From positions 1 through 63,248 of the forward strand of contig JAGBAZ010000064.1 of the NCBI GenBank assembly GCA_018110905.1: a DNA stretch of 63,248 nt. The letters run 5' to 3'. This document shows positions 26,156 through 34,127 of the stretch, one piece after another (position 1 is the stretch's first letter; the number at the start of each line of letters is the position of its first letter). The DNA is from Oscillospiraceae bacterium (GTDB lineage: Bacteria; Bacillota; Clostridia; Oscillospirales; Ruminococcaceae). The notes beneath the pieces are model-generated. The model was not told the origin of the DNA. It ran no database searches and saw nothing but the letters and a program-made list of their open reading frames with translations. The position numbers and the translations under genes are program-made.

Positions 26156-28426
26156 ATGTTTAAATTTTCGGGCTTTTCACCCCGTGCAAACGCCGCAATA
26201 AATTCCGCAATGTCAGAAGCATCTCTTCTGGGACATTCGTTTGTAGGAACGGAACATCTTCTCTGGGGAATCCTCCGGGAAGGAAATTGTGAAGAATATA
26301 AAAGTTTGTCGGAATGTAAAATAGACTGCGAAAAAGTTTTGGGAAGACTTTTGGAAACCATTGGAAGAGGTTCAAAATCAAATCTTTCTCCGGCGGATTT
26401 TTCGCCTCTTTGCAGAAAAATTCTTGAAAATGCTCTTTTGGATGCAAAAAGAGTCGGTTCCATGGCAGATATCAGTACGGTCATTTCTTCAATGCTGCGG
26501 GAATCCGAAGCCGTTGGGGTAAAATATCTTTCTTTTTTTGGGTGTGATCTTAACGCGCTTTTCAGAGAAGTGAATTCAATGCCTCTTTCAATGGATTATC
26601 AGCCAAAGGACAAACAGAAATTTAAAACGCCCGGACTTGATAAATACAGCCGTGATTTGACCAGGCTTGCAAAGGAAAACGTTTTTGATCCGGTCATAGG
26701 AAGAGATAAAGAAATCACAAGGGTGATACAGATTCTTTCAAGAAGAACAAAAAACAATCCCTGCCTTATCGGTGATGCGGGTGTCGGAAAAACAGCCATT
26801 GCGGAAGGCCTTGCCCAAAAAATCGTAAATGGCGATGTTCCGGACAGCATCAAAAATAAAAGGCTTTGCGCGCTTGATCTTTCCCTTATGATCGCCGGAA
26901 CAAAGTACAGAGGAGATTTTGAGGAAAGGATAAAGACCGTTATTGACGAAGTTATAAAGTCGAATAATATAATCCTGTTTATAGATGAGGTGCATACCAT
27001 AGTGGGTGCAGGTGCGGCGGAAGGCGCAATAGATGCTTCGAACATTTTAAAACCACAACTTGCAAGGGGAGAGATCCAGCTTATCGGAGCAACCACCACG
27101 GAAGAATATCGCAGATATATACAGAAAGAAGCCGCGCTTGAAAGACGTTTTCAAAGTGTTACAGTTGAAGAACCGAATTTTCAAAATTCTGTCAGAATTC
27201 TGAAAGGTCTTAAAGAACGTTACGAAAAATTTCATAAAATCTCGATATCCGATTCCGCAATCGAGGCGGCGGTAAGGCTTTCTGTGCGCTATCTTCCGGA
27301 AAAACGCCTTCCGGATAAAGCAATAGATCTTATTGACGAAGCCTGCTCCCGAAAAAACATCGAAAACCTTTCATCAAGAGAAAACTTCAGCCTTTCCCTT
27401 TCAGAAGAGGATATTGCAAAAGTTCTTTCTCTTGCAACCGGAATAAGCGTTGGAAGAATAAGCGAAGACGAGGGAAAAAGGCTTCTTGAACTTGAAAAAA
27501 ATCTTCATCTCCGCGTTGCGGGACAGAAAAAAGCGGTTTCCGCCGTTGCAAAAGCGATAAGAAGAAATCGCACCGGAATAAGGGATCCACACAGACCCAT
27601 AGGGATTTTTCTGTTCACGGGACCTGCGGGAGTTGGCAAAACGGAACTTTCGAAAGCCCTTGCGGAAGAACTTTTCGGAGATGAAAAATTTCTTGTGCGG
27701 TTTGATATGTCGGAATATTCTGACAAATCTTCCGTAACAAAGCTTATTGGTTCACCTCCGGGTTATGTGGGGTATGATGAAGGAGGAAAACTTACGGAAG
27801 CTATTCGCAGAAAACCCTATTCCGTGGTGCTTTTTGATGAGATTGAAAAAGCGGATCCAAGCATATATAATCTCTTTTTGCAGCTTATGGATGACGGTAC
27901 ACTTACAGATTCCCATGGAGTAAAAGCGGATTTCACAAACTGCGTTGTTATAATGACTTCCAACATCGGTGCGGAATATATCGGAAAGGGCCAAAATCTC
28001 GGTTTTGGTTTTCAGAACGAAAACGGTAAAAATGAATTTAACGGAAAAGCCGTTTTCGGAGAAATGAAAAAAATTTTCCGTCCGGAATTTATAAACAGAA
28101 TCGATGAAACTGTTGTTTTCGAAAGGCTTGATAAAACCGCGGCGGAAAAAATTGCAAAAAAATATTACGGAAAACTTGAAAAGCGGCTTTCGGGAGCGGG
28201 GATAAAGGCGGATTTTTCCGAAACCGCAATTAAAAATGCCGTAAAAAACGGTTTTTCACCGGATAAAGGCGCAAGACCGCTTCAAAGATATATCCGCGAA
28301 GCGGCGGAAGACCCGATTTCGGAAATGCTTCTTTCCGGGGAAATTTCGTTTGGCGATAAAATAAGTTGTGAAGAATCCGCCGAAGGAAAACTTCTTTTCA
28401 AAAAAGAACAGGAAATTATGATATGA
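26156..28426 (+). CDS. clpC: ATP-dependent Clp protease ATPase subunit, ClpC/ClpA type
   Basis: A 756-residue hexameric unfoldase with an N-terminal Clp_N repeat pair (1-140), AAA-1 with Walker A GDAGVGKTA at about 205, and AAA-2 with GPAGVGKTE at about 488. The LGFGF loop near residue 616 is the ClpP-docking tripeptide region. The AAA-1/AAA-2 junction (LIDEACSRKNIENLSSREN to LSLATGISVGRIS) has no coiled-coil M domain or UVR motif, so the architecture resembles ClpA more than Bacillus ClpC. It stands alone with its own terminator; no mcsA/mcsB/ctsR genes are adjacent. Confidence 0.88.
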   Translation: MFKFSGFSPRANAAINSAMSEASLLGHSFVGTEHLLWGILREGNCEEYKSLSECKIDCEKVLGRLLETIGRGSKSNLSPADFSPLCRKILENALLDAKRVGSMADISTVISSMLRESEAVGVKYLSFFGCDLNALFREVNSMPLSMDYQPKDKQKFKTPGLDKYSRDLTRLAKENVFDPVIGRDKEITRVIQILSRRTKNNPCLIGDAGVGKTAIAEGLAQKIVNGDVPDSIKNKRLCALDLSLMIAGTKYRGDFEERIKTVIDEVIKSNNIILFIDEVHTIVGAGAAEGAIDASNILKPQLARGEIQLIGATTTEEYRRYIQKEAALERRFQSVTVEEPNFQNSVRILKGLKERYEKFHKISISDSAIEAAVRLSVRYLPEKRLPDKAIDLIDEACSRKNIENLSSRENFSLSLSEEDIAKVLSLATGISVGRISEDEGKRLLELEKNLHLRVAGQKKAVSAVAKAIRRNRTGIRDPHRPIGIFLFTGPAGVGKTELSKALAEELFGDEKFLVRFDMSEYSDKSSVTKLIGSPPGYVGYDEGGKLTEAIRRKPYSVVLFDEIEKADPSIYNLFLQLMDDGTLTDSHGVKADFTNCVVIMTSNIGAEYIGKGQNLGFGFQNENGKNEFNGKAVFGEMKKIFRPEFINRIDETVVFERLDKTAAEKIAKKYYGKLEKRLSGAGIKADFSETAIKNAVKNGFSPDKGARPLQRYIREAAEDPISEMLLSGEISFGDKISCEESAEGKLLFKKEQEIMI

Positions 28427-28458
28427 AAAAATCTCGTCCGGAAAGGACGGGATTTTTT
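28426..28458. terminator. Bidirectional terminator
   Basis: AATCTCGTCC / GGACGGGATT stem (one T-G pair), loop GGAAA, flanking A and T runs. Confidence 0.88.
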
Positions 28459-28462
28459 CATA

Positions 28463-28837
28463 TCATTTAAGCGCAATGGCTTCGATTTCGATGGAAACGC
28501 CTTTCGGAAGGGCCGCAACCTGAACACAGCTTCTTGCAGGATAGGGTTCTTTAAAAAATTCGGAATAAACCGCGTTTATATCCCCGAACTGTGCCATATC
28601 TGTAATGAAAACAGTAGTTTTTATTACTTTATCAAAATTGCTTCCGCCTGCTTCAACAACCGCTTTGAGGTTAAGAAGAGCCTGCCTTGTCTGTTCTGAA
28701 ATATCGGAACTTACGCTTCCGTCCGGAGCAACCGGAATCTGGCCGCTTGTAAAGATCATTTCGCCAAGGTCGATAGCCTGGGAATAAGGACCGATTGCTG
28801 CTGGTGCGTTATCGGTGTGAATCATTTTCTTTTCCAT
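28463..28837 (-). CDS. ridA: RidA family enamine/imine deaminase
   Basis: A 124-residue Rid protein that hydrolyses reactive 2-aminoacrylate and related imines to protect PLP enzymes. Family motifs: NAPAAIGPYSQAI, IFTSGQIPV, the Arg of EPYPARSCVQVAALPKG (binds the substrate carboxylate) and the terminal EIEAIA. The start at 28837 is set by GGAGG seven bases upstream. It lies 19 bp after the orphan ABC ATPase and may share its transcript. Confidence 0.93.
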   Translation of the reverse strand: MEKKMIHTDNAPAAIGPYSQAIDLGEMIFTSGQIPVAPDGSVSSDISEQTRQALLNLKAVVEAGGSNFDKVIKTTVFITDMAQFGDINAVYSEFFKEPYPARSCVQVAALPKGVSIEIEAIALK

Positions 28838-28856
28838 GTTTTCCTCCATATTTTGA

Positions 28857-29561
28857 TTACCATTCAATGTCTTCCACAAGCATTGGGTTTTGGTTGATAA
28901 CGTTGCTTTCAACCTTTCCGCTTTTCATGCGTATTACCCTATCTGCCATGGGCGCAAGAGCACCGTTGTGGGTGATAAGAACAACGGTCATGTTGTTTTT
29001 TCGGGAAGTTTCCTGCAAAAGGGAAAGGACCATTTTGCCGGTTACATAGTCAAGGGCGCCGGTGGGTTCATCGCAAAGAAGAAGTTTTGGGCTTTTTGCA
29101 AGGGCTCTTGCAATGGCAACGCGCTGCTGTTCGCCGCCGGAAAGCTGGGCGGGAAAGTTGTTTTTGCGGTCTTTAAGCCCGACCTGTTCAAGAACTTCGT
29201 CAACATCCATGTGGTTTTCGCAAATCTGTGTGGCAAGTTCAACGTTTTCTTTGGCGGTAAGGTTTTGAATAAGATTATAGAACTGAAAAACAAAACCGAC
29301 GTCGTTTCTGCGGTACATGATAAGCTCCTTTTCGGAAAGTTTATCAACGGATCTTCCGGCAACGGTAATGCTTCCTTCGTTGCAGGTATCAATTCCGCCG
29401 AGCATATTTAAAACGGTGGTTTTTCCTGCTCCGGAAGCGCCGAGGATAACGGCGAATTCGCCTTCTTCAATATTGAAACTGACCCCATCTGCGGCGCTGA
29501 CAACGCTTTCTCCCATTTGATAGCGTTTATAAACGTCTTTAAATTCAATATAGGAAGACAA
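28857..29561 (-). CDS. ABC transporter ATP-binding protein, MacB/LolD type, without permease
   Basis: A 234-residue ATPase with Walker [10 protein letters not shown], the Q-loop in FVFQFYNLI, signature LSGGEQQR, Walker [13 protein letters not shown] and the H-loop His of LITHNG. The [16 protein letters not shown] opening is characteristic of the MacB/FtsE-like efflux ATPases that pair with FtsX-type permeases. No permease gene is nearby. The start is TTG at 29561, with GAAGG ten bases upstream; longer in-frame readings run through the tRNA gene and are not real. RidA follows. Confidence 0.85.
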   Translation of the reverse strand: MSSYIEFKDVYKRYQMGESVVSAADGVSFNIEEGEFAVILGASGAGKTTVLNMLGGIDTCNEGSITVAGRSVDKLSEKELIMYRRNDVGFVFQFYNLIQNLTAKENVELATQICENHMDVDEVLEQVGLKDRKNNFPAQLSGGEQQRVAIARALAKSPKLLLCDEPTGALDYVTGKMVLSLLQETSRKNNMTVVLITHNGALAPMADRVIRMKSGKVESNVINQNPMLVEDIEW

Positions 29562-29666
29562 TTTTAAATAACCTTCTTTTTTGAAAAATTTTGAAAAGCA
29601 AAAGAGAACCGATTTGACGGTTCCCTTTTGTACCATAAAACAACACGTCTGAAAACGGCAAAAATC

Positions 29667-29740
29667 TGGAGCAGGCAACGGGAATCGAACCCGCCTCTGT
29701 GGCTTGGGAAGCGACCGTTCTACCGATGAACTATGCCTGC
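29667..29740 (-). tRNA. tRNA-Gly (anticodon CCC)
   Basis: The minus strand folds into a full cloverleaf: acceptor stem GCAGGCA/TGCCTGC, D arm GTTC...GAAC, T arm GCGGG-TTCGATT-CCCGT, and a genomically encoded CCA. The anticodon loop TTCCCAA gives CCC, reading GGG. The anticodon stem GTCGC/GCCAC has one C-C mismatch at pair 29-41, which is unusual. Confidence 0.93.
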
Positions 29741-29818
29741 GTTTACAAAGAATATTATGTTGCATTTTCGAAAAAATGTCAAGATGAAAACTGTCGCAAC
29801 TTTTAACAAAAACTTAAA

Positions 29819-29847
29819 TTGACAAAAAACGCCTTTAGGCTTATTCT
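29819..29847 (+). promoter_or_regulatory. Sigma-A promoter of the aldo/keto reductase gene
   Basis: Perfect TTGACA, 17-base spacer, TATTCT, 35 bases before the ATG at 29882. Confidence 0.75.
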
Positions 29848-29881
29848 TAAATCAGACAAAAGTTTTTCGGAGGTAGAAAAA

Positions 29882-30907
29882 ATGAAAACCATAACCCTCG
29901 GTTCAACAGGAATTGTAACGCCCCAAAACGCTTTCGGCGCATTGCCGGTGCAGCGTGACGATATGGAAACTGCGGTAAAAATCCTTCGCAGAGCATACGA
30001 AGGCGGAATGACCTTTTTCGATACCGCAAGAGCTTATACCGACAGCGAAGAAAAAATTGGAAACGCCCTTTCCGATGTGCGCGAAAAAATCTTTATAGCA
30101 ACAAAAACCGCCGCAAAAACCCCGGGAGATTTTTGGAAAGACCTTGAAACTTCCCTTCGCCTTATGAAAACCGATTACGTGGATATCTATCAGTTCCACC
30201 AGGCCTCCCAATGTTATAAACCCGGCGACGGAACCGGAATGTATGAAGCTATGCTTGAAGCAAAAGCGCAGGGAAAGATCCGCCATATCGGAATAACCGC
30301 ACATAAAATCAAGGTTGCGGAAGAAGCGGTTGAAAGCGGGCTTTATGAAACTCTCCAGTTCCCGCTGAGTTATCTTTCCGGCGAACAGGAACTTAACCTT
30401 GTAAAAAGATGTAAAGAACAAAACATGGGCTTTATTGCCATGAAAGCTCTTGCCGGCGGACTTATCAACAATTCCGCCGCCGCTTTTGCCTGGATGCAGC
30501 AGTTCGATAATGTTCTTCCGATCTGGGGAATCCAGCGCATGACCGAGCTTGAAGAATTCCTCGGATATTTTGAAAATCCGGCGGAAATGAAAGGCGAACT
30601 CCTTGAAACAATTGAAAAAGACAGAGCGGAACTTGCGGGAGATTTCTGCCGCGGATGCGGTTACTGCATGCCATGTCCCGCGGGAATAAAAATCAACGAC
30701 TGCGCAAGAATGTCACTTATGATCCGTCGTGCGCCTTCAAAAGGCTGGGTTTCCGAAGAATGGCAGGCGGAAATGGCAAAAATCGAAGATTGCATCCACT
30801 GCGGAAAATGCCACACAAAATGTCCCTATGGTCTCAACGCCGCGGAACTTCTTGTTAAAAACCTTGAGGATTACAAAAAAATAATAGCCGGGGAAATCAA
30901 AGTTTAA
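29882..30907 (+). CDS. Aldo/keto reductase with C-terminal 4Fe-4S domain
   Basis: A 341-residue enzyme. Residues 1-260 form the AKR barrel with the tetrad Asp and Tyr in FFDTARAYTDSE, Lys in IATKTA and His in YQFHQ. Residues 265-330 hold two ferredoxin-like clusters, CRGCGYCMPC and CIHCGKCHTKCPYG. Such fusions are common in anaerobes and probably use ferredoxin or reduce small carbonyls; the substrate is unknown. The ATG at 29882 has GGAGGT nine bases upstream. It has its own promoter, and the DUF559 repeat element begins one base after the stop. Confidence 0.88.
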   Translation: MKTITLGSTGIVTPQNAFGALPVQRDDMETAVKILRRAYEGGMTFFDTARAYTDSEEKIGNALSDVREKIFIATKTAAKTPGDFWKDLETSLRLMKTDYVDIYQFHQASQCYKPGDGTGMYEAMLEAKAQGKIRHIGITAHKIKVAEEAVESGLYETLQFPLSYLSGEQELNLVKRCKEQNMGFIAMKALAGGLINNSAAAFAWMQQFDNVLPIWGIQRMTELEEFLGYFENPAEMKGELLETIEKDRAELAGDFCRGCGYCMPCPAGIKINDCARMSLMIRRAPSKGWVSEEWQAEMAKIEDCIHCGKCHTKCPYGLNAAELLVKNLEDYKKIIAGEIKV

Positions 30908-30908
30908 T

Positions 30909-30957
30909 AACCTCCCTCTGATGAGGGAGGTGCCGAATGTAATGAGGCGGAGGGAGA
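30909..30957 (+). repeat. Two-hairpin palindromic repeat, left end of the DUF559 element
   Basis: Hairpin 1 CCTCCCTC-tgat-GAGGGAGG (30911-30930), a weaker hairpin GCC...GGC (30932-30948), then a G-rich tail GGAGGGAGAG. The inverted copy is at 31305-31350. The tail also acts as the ribosome site for the DUF559 gene. Confidence 0.85.
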
Positions 30958-30961
30958 GAAT

Positions 30962-31375
30962 ATGATAGAATATAATAAAAATAATATTCCGGCCGCCAGA
31001 TCTTTACGGAAAAATATGACTCCGTGGGAAAAGAAATTGTGGTATCAATTTTTAAGGAACTATCCTATTCGTTTTCAAAGGCAAAAAGCAATAGGCGAAT
31101 ATATAGTGGATTTTTATTGTGCAAAAGCGAAACTCATAGTGGAAATAGACGGAAAAGAACACTTTGAAAAAGAAATATACACGAGGGATTTGATCAGGAC
31201 GGAAGAACTTGAAAAATTCGGATTAAAGGTAATAAGAATTTCTAATTTCGATATTTATTATAAATTCGAAGATGTATGTAAATATATTGATTCCGAGGTA
31301 AAATCTCTCCCTCAGTCAGCAATGCTGACAGCTCCCTCATCAGAGGGAGCTTATGGAGAAAGGAGGCTGATTTAA
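30962..31375 (+). CDS. DUF559 (Vsr-like) endonuclease-fold protein
   Basis: A 137-residue protein of the PD-(D/E)xK very-short-patch-repair-like family. It shows the MTPWEKKLWYQFLR opening, FQRQKAIGEYIVDFYC with the metal Asp, and the catalytic-type IVEIDGKEH. The core ends near residue 113; the final 24 residues (from SLPQSAMLTAP) are encoded by the right palindromic repeat. The ribosome site GGAGGGAG comes from the left repeat. The stop overlaps the LRR start as TAATG. The biological role is unknown, perhaps linked to the repeats that frame it. Confidence 0.85.
   Translation: MIEYNKNNIPAARSLRKNMTPWEKKLWYQFLRNYPIRFQRQKAIGEYIVDFYCAKAKLIVEIDGKEHFEKEIYTRDLIRTEELEKFGLKVIRISNFDIYYKFEDVCKYIDSEVKSLPQSAMLTAPSSEGAYGERRLI
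31305..31350 (-). repeat. Two-hairpin palindromic repeat, right end of the DUF559 element
   Basis: Inverted relative to 30909-30957: CTCTCCCTC, then a hairpin GTCAGCA-TGCTGAC (31315-31329), then GCTCCCTC-atca-GAGGGAGC (31331-31350). Confidence 0.85.
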
Positions 31376-32109
31376 TGCCAAAAGATTTTGAAATAAAACG
31401 AAAAGTCCTTGTAAAGTATAACGGAAAATCAAAAAATCCGGTAATTCCGGAAGGCGTTGAAAAAATCGGGAAAAGTGCCTTTGAGGTGGCGGAAATAGAT
31501 TCCGTAACGATTCCGGAAACCGTTAAGGAAATCGGTGAAGATGCTTTTCGCGGTTCAGATATTCGGGAAATCGAAATTCCGGAAACGGTGACAAAAATCG
31601 GGGAAAAAGCCTTTTTCCTTTGCGAGGATCTCCGTAAAATAAAAATTTCCGGAAATATTGAAGGGGAAATTCCACGGATTTTCTGTGTCTGCAAAAGGCT
31701 TTCGGAAATTGAAATTCCGAAAGATATGCCGAGGGCAAGCGGAATTTTAAGCGGATCGGCAATTAAAAAATCCGAACTTCTTCCGACAGAAACGGAAATA
31801 AAGGATTTTGCATTTATCGGCTGCTGGAAGCTTAGGGAAATAACGATTCCCGAAGGAGTTACAAAAATCGGTTACGGAGCTTTTTCAACCTGCGAAAGTC
31901 TCCGGAAAATCGTTCTTCCGGAATGCCTTGAGGAAATCTGCGATAAAGCATTTTACGGCTGCAGGAATTTAAGGACCGTTGTTGTTCCAAAAAGTCTTAA
32001 ATATGTCGGAGCGGGTGCGTTTGCGGATTGCCCCAATCTCGGGGTAAGAACAATTTCAAAACTTGAAGGGAAAGGGAAAGATATCTATGCAGAAGACGCA
32101 TGGGACTGA
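31375..32109 (+). CDS. Leucine-rich-repeat (LRR_5/BspA-type) protein, no signal peptide
   Basis: A 244-residue protein made of about eight BspA-type repeats of about 22 residues (pattern xxxIxIPExVxxIGexAFxx). There is no signal peptide, anchor or lipobox, unlike most secreted BspA proteins, so it may be cytoplasmic. Its ATG overlaps the DUF559 stop (TAATG) and its AGGAGG ribosome site lies inside the DUF559 reading frame, right after the palindromic repeat. It may therefore now depend on the inserted element for translation. Its function is unknown. Confidence 0.75.
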   Translation: MPKDFEIKRKVLVKYNGKSKNPVIPEGVEKIGKSAFEVAEIDSVTIPETVKEIGEDAFRGSDIREIEIPETVTKIGEKAFFLCEDLRKIKISGNIEGEIPRIFCVCKRLSEIEIPKDMPRASGILSGSAIKKSELLPTETEIKDFAFIGCWKLREITIPEGVTKIGYGAFSTCESLRKIVLPECLEEICDKAFYGCRNLRTVVVPKSLKYVGAGAFADCPNLGVRTISKLEGKGKDIYAEDAWD

Positions 32110-32164
32110 TATCGAACAAAAAACATCTGTAATCGAATACAAAACCAAAACGAAATAACATAAT

Positions 32165-32196
32165 AAAAAAGCACCTGCGGCGCAGGTGCTTTTTTA
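32165..32196. terminator. Bidirectional terminator
   Basis: AAAGCACCTGCG / CGCAGGTGCTTT with flanking A and T runs. Confidence 0.92.
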
Positions 32197-32241
32197 TTCC
32201 CGCAAAGGGAAAAACTAAAAGAAGAAAAGGAGTAAAAAATC

Positions 32242-33825
32242 TTATTCAACCGCCGCAACGGAATCGAATTCCGCTGTGATTTCTTCTGCGGGAGCTTTTG
32301 TGAATTTTGAAACCGCGAAGATTACAGCAGTGGAAACGAGGAACGCCGGAAGAAGTTCATAAACCGTAAGAACGCTTATTCCGTTTGTTTTGCCGAAAGG
32401 AGTGAAAACATATTCCCAGATGAAAACCATTGCTCCGCCGGAAAGCATTCCCCAAACAGCGGCGGAATGGGTAACTTTTTTCCAGAAAAGACTTATGAGC
32501 ATAAGCGGACCAAAAGTTGCGCCAAAGCCAGCCCAGGCGAAGGAAACTACGTTGAAAATAACGCTGTTTTCATCAAGAGCAACGATAACGCCGAAAAGCG
32601 CGATTGCAACGAGAACGATTTTGGAGCAGCGCATAACCTGTTTGTCGGTGGCTCTTTTGTGGAAAACACCCTGGTAAAGGTTTTTGGAAAATGCGGAAGC
32701 CGCAATAAGAAGATAGGAATCGGAAGAGCTGATTGTTGCCGCAAGGATTCCGGACATGATTACGCCGGCAACGATAGGCGGAAGAAGTTTTCCGCAGATT
32801 ATGATAAATACGTTTTCTGCGCCGGAAGAGGAAAGAAGAGCTTCTTCGGTGGGGAGCAATGCTCTTCCGATAATTCCGATTGCAACGGCGGCCGCAAGAG
32901 AAATTATTACCCAAACGGTGGCGATACGGCGGCTCATGGTGATTTCGGAAGTTTTTCTTGCCGCCATAAAGCGGAGAAGAACCTGGGGCATTCCGAAATA
33001 TCCGAGTCCCCAGCTGAGAGTTGAAAGAACGGTTATGATTCCGTAAGCGCCTGCTTCGCCGAAAACGGGTTTTCCGTTTTCAACAAGCTGAAGTCCGTTT
33101 TCGTCGAGAACCGGAGCTGCAATTCCGAAAAGTTCAAAGAAACCGGGAATGTTTTTTGCGTTTTCAAGAACGGAGCCGATTCCGCCGGCGGAAATGGTCG
33201 AAAGGGTAAGGATAACGGTAAGCGCAACTATCATAACGATCGCCTGCATAAAATCGGAAGCGCTTTCCGCAAGGAATCCGCCGAGGAAAGTATAGACAAT
33301 AACAAAAACAGCACCGATTATCATCATCGGAACATAGGGAAGACCGAAGAGAGTGGAGAAGAGTTTTCCGCAGGCTACAAAGCAGCTTCCCGCATATACG
33401 GAAAAGAAAACAAGAATAAAAATAGAAGCGATTATAAGAAGAGATTTTTTGCCGTCCGCTTCGTGGAAGCGTTTTGAAAAATAATCCGGAACAGTGATGG
33501 CGTCGATTTTAACGCTGTAACGGCGAAGACGCTTTGCGACAATGAGCCAGTTGACGTAGGTTCCTGCCGCAAGGCCTACAGCGGTCCAGAAAGCGTCCGC
33601 AAGACCCATCCAGTATGCAACGCCCGGAAGTCCCATCAAAAGCCAGCCGCTCATGTCGGAAGCTTCCGCACTCATAGCGGTGACCCATGGACCAAGACTG
33701 CGTCCGCCGAGAAAATATTCGTTGCTGTTCCTGTTGGCACGTTTAGAAAAATAAACGCCGATGGCGATTACGACCGCCATATAAAGAACCATTGAAATTA
33801 ACATCTTGATCTGTGCGTCAGTCAT
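32242..33825 (-). CDS. putP: Sodium/proline symporter
   Basis: A 527-residue sodium:solute symporter (SSS family) with about 13 transmembrane helices. The signature segments match PutP: the YFLGGRSLGPWVTAMSAEASDMSGWLLMG helix, GSCFVACGKLF, the GGFLAESASDFMQA loop and the second sodium site near SSSDSYLL. It imports proline with Na+ for osmoprotection or as a carbon/nitrogen source. GGAGGG lies eight bases before the ATG. Transcription runs leftward into the LRR-side terminator. Confidence 0.92.
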   Translation of the reverse strand: MTDAQIKMLISMVLYMAVVIAIGVYFSKRANRNSNEYFLGGRSLGPWVTAMSAEASDMSGWLLMGLPGVAYWMGLADAFWTAVGLAAGTYVNWLIVAKRLRRYSVKIDAITVPDYFSKRFHEADGKKSLLIIASIFILVFFSVYAGSCFVACGKLFSTLFGLPYVPMMIIGAVFVIVYTFLGGFLAESASDFMQAIVMIVALTVILTLSTISAGGIGSVLENAKNIPGFFELFGIAAPVLDENGLQLVENGKPVFGEAGAYGIITVLSTLSWGLGYFGMPQVLLRFMAARKTSEITMSRRIATVWVIISLAAAVAIGIIGRALLPTEEALLSSSGAENVFIIICGKLLPPIVAGVIMSGILAATISSSDSYLLIAASAFSKNLYQGVFHKRATDKQVMRCSKIVLVAIALFGVIVALDENSVIFNVVSFAWAGFGATFGPLMLISLFWKKVTHSAAVWGMLSGGAMVFIWEYVFTPFGKTNGISVLTVYELLPAFLVSTAVIFAVSKFTKAPAEEITAEFDSVAAVE

Positions 33826-34127
33826 GGTGAATGCCCTCCGTTTTCAAAAAACTTGAGCATATTATACACCTTCGTTTTATAGACTGCAACACAGAATTAA
33901 TTTTATACTTTTTATAGATTATTTTTAGATAAAATATAAAAATTTGTTTTTATTAAGCTAAATTTTAGCTATACGAAAATAAAGAATATAAAAAATACAA
34001 AATTTAGCGATATAAAAATAATTCGGCAAAATAAAGCGATAAAGTAAAAAGCGCACGAACGGGTTGACTAAATCAATTGGAAGTATTAAGATATAAATAT
34101 GTATAATCATCTGAAAAGAGGGTTAAG
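33826..34127. other. AT-rich intergenic region with divergent promoters
   Basis: A 302-bp gap between the divergent putP and solute-binding genes, with no gene in either strand. It contains a perfect 15-bp palindrome (AGCTAAA-T-TTTAGCT, 33956-33970) that could be an operator, and a promoter for the rightward gene at 34064-34092. No riboswitch or RNA fold was recognised. Confidence 0.55.
34064..34092 (+). promoter_or_regulatory. Sigma-A promoter of the cohesin-dockerin protein
   Basis: TTGACT, 17-base spacer, TAAGAT, 36 bases before the ATG at 34128. Confidence 0.7.

Larger units (their letters stand above)
30909..31350. mobile_element. Palindrome-bounded DUF559 nuclease element
   Basis: About 440 bp bounded by two inverted two-hairpin repeats that enclose a single DUF559 gene. 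It sits between the stop of the AKR gene and the start of the LRR gene. Related solo repeats without a gene lie at 37933-37984 and 47115-47160. There is no transposase and no clear target duplication, so mobility is inferred from architecture, by analogy with REP sequences and their RAYT proteins. Confidence 0.6.

Noticed and set aside
28837..29765. Longer ABC ATPase start upstream through the tRNA gene
   Set aside because: It would translate the tRNA-Gly region; the TTG at 29561 has a ribosome site and matches the family's normal N-terminus.
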